Position numbers and translations under genes: made by a program. 64,000 bases of DNA, taken from the NCBI RefSeq assembly GCF_030269685.1, contig NZ_BSTT01000005.1, positions 124,001-188,000 on the forward strand, in the 5' to 3' direction. The notes below the pieces were generated by a model. It saw nothing but the letters and a program-made list of their open reading frames with translations. It searched no databases and was not told the origin of the DNA. Origin of the DNA: Actinomycetospora sp. NBRC 106378 (GTDB lineage Bacteria > Actinomycetota > Actinomycetes > Mycobacteriales > Pseudonocardiaceae). This document shows positions 63,068 to 64,000 of the stretch, piece by piece (position 1 is the stretch's first letter; every line of letters starts with the position of its first letter).

Positions 63068-64000
63068 ATGAGCCTTCCCGAGACCATGCGTGCGGTCGTC
63101 CTCGACGCCCCCGGGCCGCCCGAGTCGCTCCAGGTGCGCGACGTGCCCGTCCCCGTCCCGACGTCGGGTGAGGTGCTGATCCGCGTGACCGCCTCCGGCC
63201 TCAACCGCTCCGAGCTCCACACCCGGCTCGGGCTCGCCGAGGGGGTCGTGTTCCCCCGGGTGCTCGGGATCGAGACCACGGGGGTCGTGGCCGCCTGCCC
63301 CGGCGGCGAGTTCGAGGTCGGCACCCGCGTCGTGGCGATGATGGGCGGCATGGGCCGGACGTTCGACGGCGGGTACGCCGAGTACACGAGCGTCCCCGCG
63401 CGCCAGGTCACCGCGATCCGCACCGACCTGGCCCCCGAGGTGGTCGGGGCCCTGCCCGAGATGCTGCAGACGGCGTACGGGTCCCTGACCGTCGGGCTCG
63501 ACGCCCGCGCCGGACAGACGCTGCTCGTCCGCGGCGGGACGTCGTCGGTGGGGCTCGCGGCCGCGGTGCTCGCGAAGCGGATCGGGATGACGGTGCTCGC
63601 CACGACCCGCGACCTCGACCGGGCCGACCTGCTCATCGACGCCGGCGTGGACCACCCCGTCCTCGACGACGGGACGGTGGCGGCGCGGGTGCGGGAGATC
63701 GTGCCCGAGGGGGTCGACGCCGCCCTGGAGCTCGTGGGGACGCCGACGCTGCGCGACACCCTCGAGGCGGTCCGCGTCCACGGGGTGGCGTGCGTGTCGG
63801 GGATGCTCTCGAACGTCTGGACGATCCCGGACTTCTATCCCATCGCCTACATCCCGCGGGGCGTCCGGATGACCGGGTACGGCGGCGACGCCTCGGACCT
63901 GCCGGCGGAGGTGCTGCAGGGCTTCCTGGACGACCTCGCCGCCGGTCGCGCCGCGATCCCGACCGGGCGGGTGTTCCGGCTCGAGGAGATCGCCGAGGCG
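63068..64000 (+). CDS. Zinc-independent quinone oxidoreductase-like (MDR) enzyme, 3' end outside window
   Basis: 311 codons from ATG 63068 (internal ATG 63086 possible) to the window edge; no stop reached. Medium-chain dehydrogenase/reductase fold: N-terminal GroES-like part (MRAVVLDAPGPPESLQV ... VTASGLNRSEL), Rossmann segment GGTSSVGLAAAVLAKRIG followed by basic TTRD (suggesting NADPH). Zinc-binding residues of classical ADH are not seen, which fits the quinone oxidoreductase/enoyl reductase subgroup. It is divergent from, and probably repressed by, the MarR at 62606. Confidence 0.9.
   Translation, partial: MSLPETMRAVVLDAPGPPESLQVRDVPVPVPTSGEVLIRVTASGLNRSELHTRLGLAEGVVFPRVLGIETTGVVAACPGGEFEVGTRVVAMMGGMGRTFDGGYAEYTSVPARQVTAIRTDLAPEVVGALPEMLQTAYGSLTVGLDARAGQTLLVRGGTSSVGLAAAVLAKRIGMTVLATTRDLDRADLLIDAGVDHPVLDDGTVAARVREIVPEGVDAALELVGTPTLRDTLEAVRVHGVACVSGMLSNVWTIPDFYPIAYIPRGVRMTGYGGDASDLPAEVLQGFLDDLAAGRAAIPTGRVFRLEEIAEA

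Overview
The window is about 64 kb of very GC-rich DNA (roughly three quarters G+C) with dense, mostly co-directional genes, many GTG starts and ATGA/GTGA stop-start overlaps. This is a typical actinobacterial chromosome. The gene order thrS - HIT protein - pgsA - patA, and the paired membrane desaturase and ferredoxin reductase genes resembling Rv3229c/Rv3230c, point to the mycobacteria/Pseudonocardiales side of the phylum. My best guess is Pseudonocardiaceae (Pseudonocardia or Actinomycetospora-like), inferred from gene content only.

Region 1 (1-16.7 kb) is the right-hand end of a modular type I polyketide cluster. A giant synthase, cut at the left edge, carries one partial and two complete modules. 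Each extending module is KS-AT-DH-KR-ACP with malonyl-type AT motifs, which predicts a run of conjugated double bonds (polyene). It ends in a docking tail and is followed by a type II thioesterase. On the opposite strand lie an acyl-CoA carboxylase beta and epsilon pair, whose specificity residue suggests malonyl-CoA supply, and a PAS-LuxR regulator of the kind found in polyene macrolide clusters. A small PqqD-like protein and a MarR regulator mark the probable border.

Region 2 (17-24 kb) holds a CvpA-FHA-FHA operon, a first reductase/desaturase pair and a secreted Ig-like protein broken by a frameshift. Region 3 (24-30 kb) is a LuxR / two small proteins / SARP / small membrane protein locus, followed by a DUF222-HNH gene overlapping a DUF5519-type gene. 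Region 4 (30-37.7 kb) is a Fe3+/polyamine/aminoethylphosphonate-type ABC importer whose ATPase contains a 36-bp tandem repeat, then an ACT protein, a methylisocitrate-lyase-like enzyme, a FAD monooxygenase divergent from its MarR regulator, and a DUF397-like protein.

Region 5 (37.7-45.1 kb) is a six-gene cell-wall amino-sugar operon on the minus strand: a GntR regulator, a BadF-type kinase fused to MurQ, AnmK, NagA, a SIS isomerase/deaminase and an SSS symporter. Together these would import and degrade anhydroMurNAc, MurNAc and GlcNAc. Region 6 (45-51.7 kb) carries MOSC, DHFR-like, cyclohexadienyl-dehydratase-like lipoprotein, DUF389, IclR, enolase-superfamily and Fe-alcohol dehydrogenase genes. 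Region 7 (51.8-58.2 kb) has a second reductase/desaturase pair, a GAF-ANTAR regulator expressed from an apparently leaderless promoter, a STAS-like protein, a PucR-type regulator and a hormone-sensitive-lipase-like hydrolase. Region 8 (58.3-64 kb) is thrS-HIT-pgsA-patA (translation plus phosphatidylinositol mannoside synthesis), then a MarR regulator divergent from a quinone oxidoreductase-like gene cut by the right edge. I recognised no tRNA, rRNA, insertion sequence, CRISPR array or origin.
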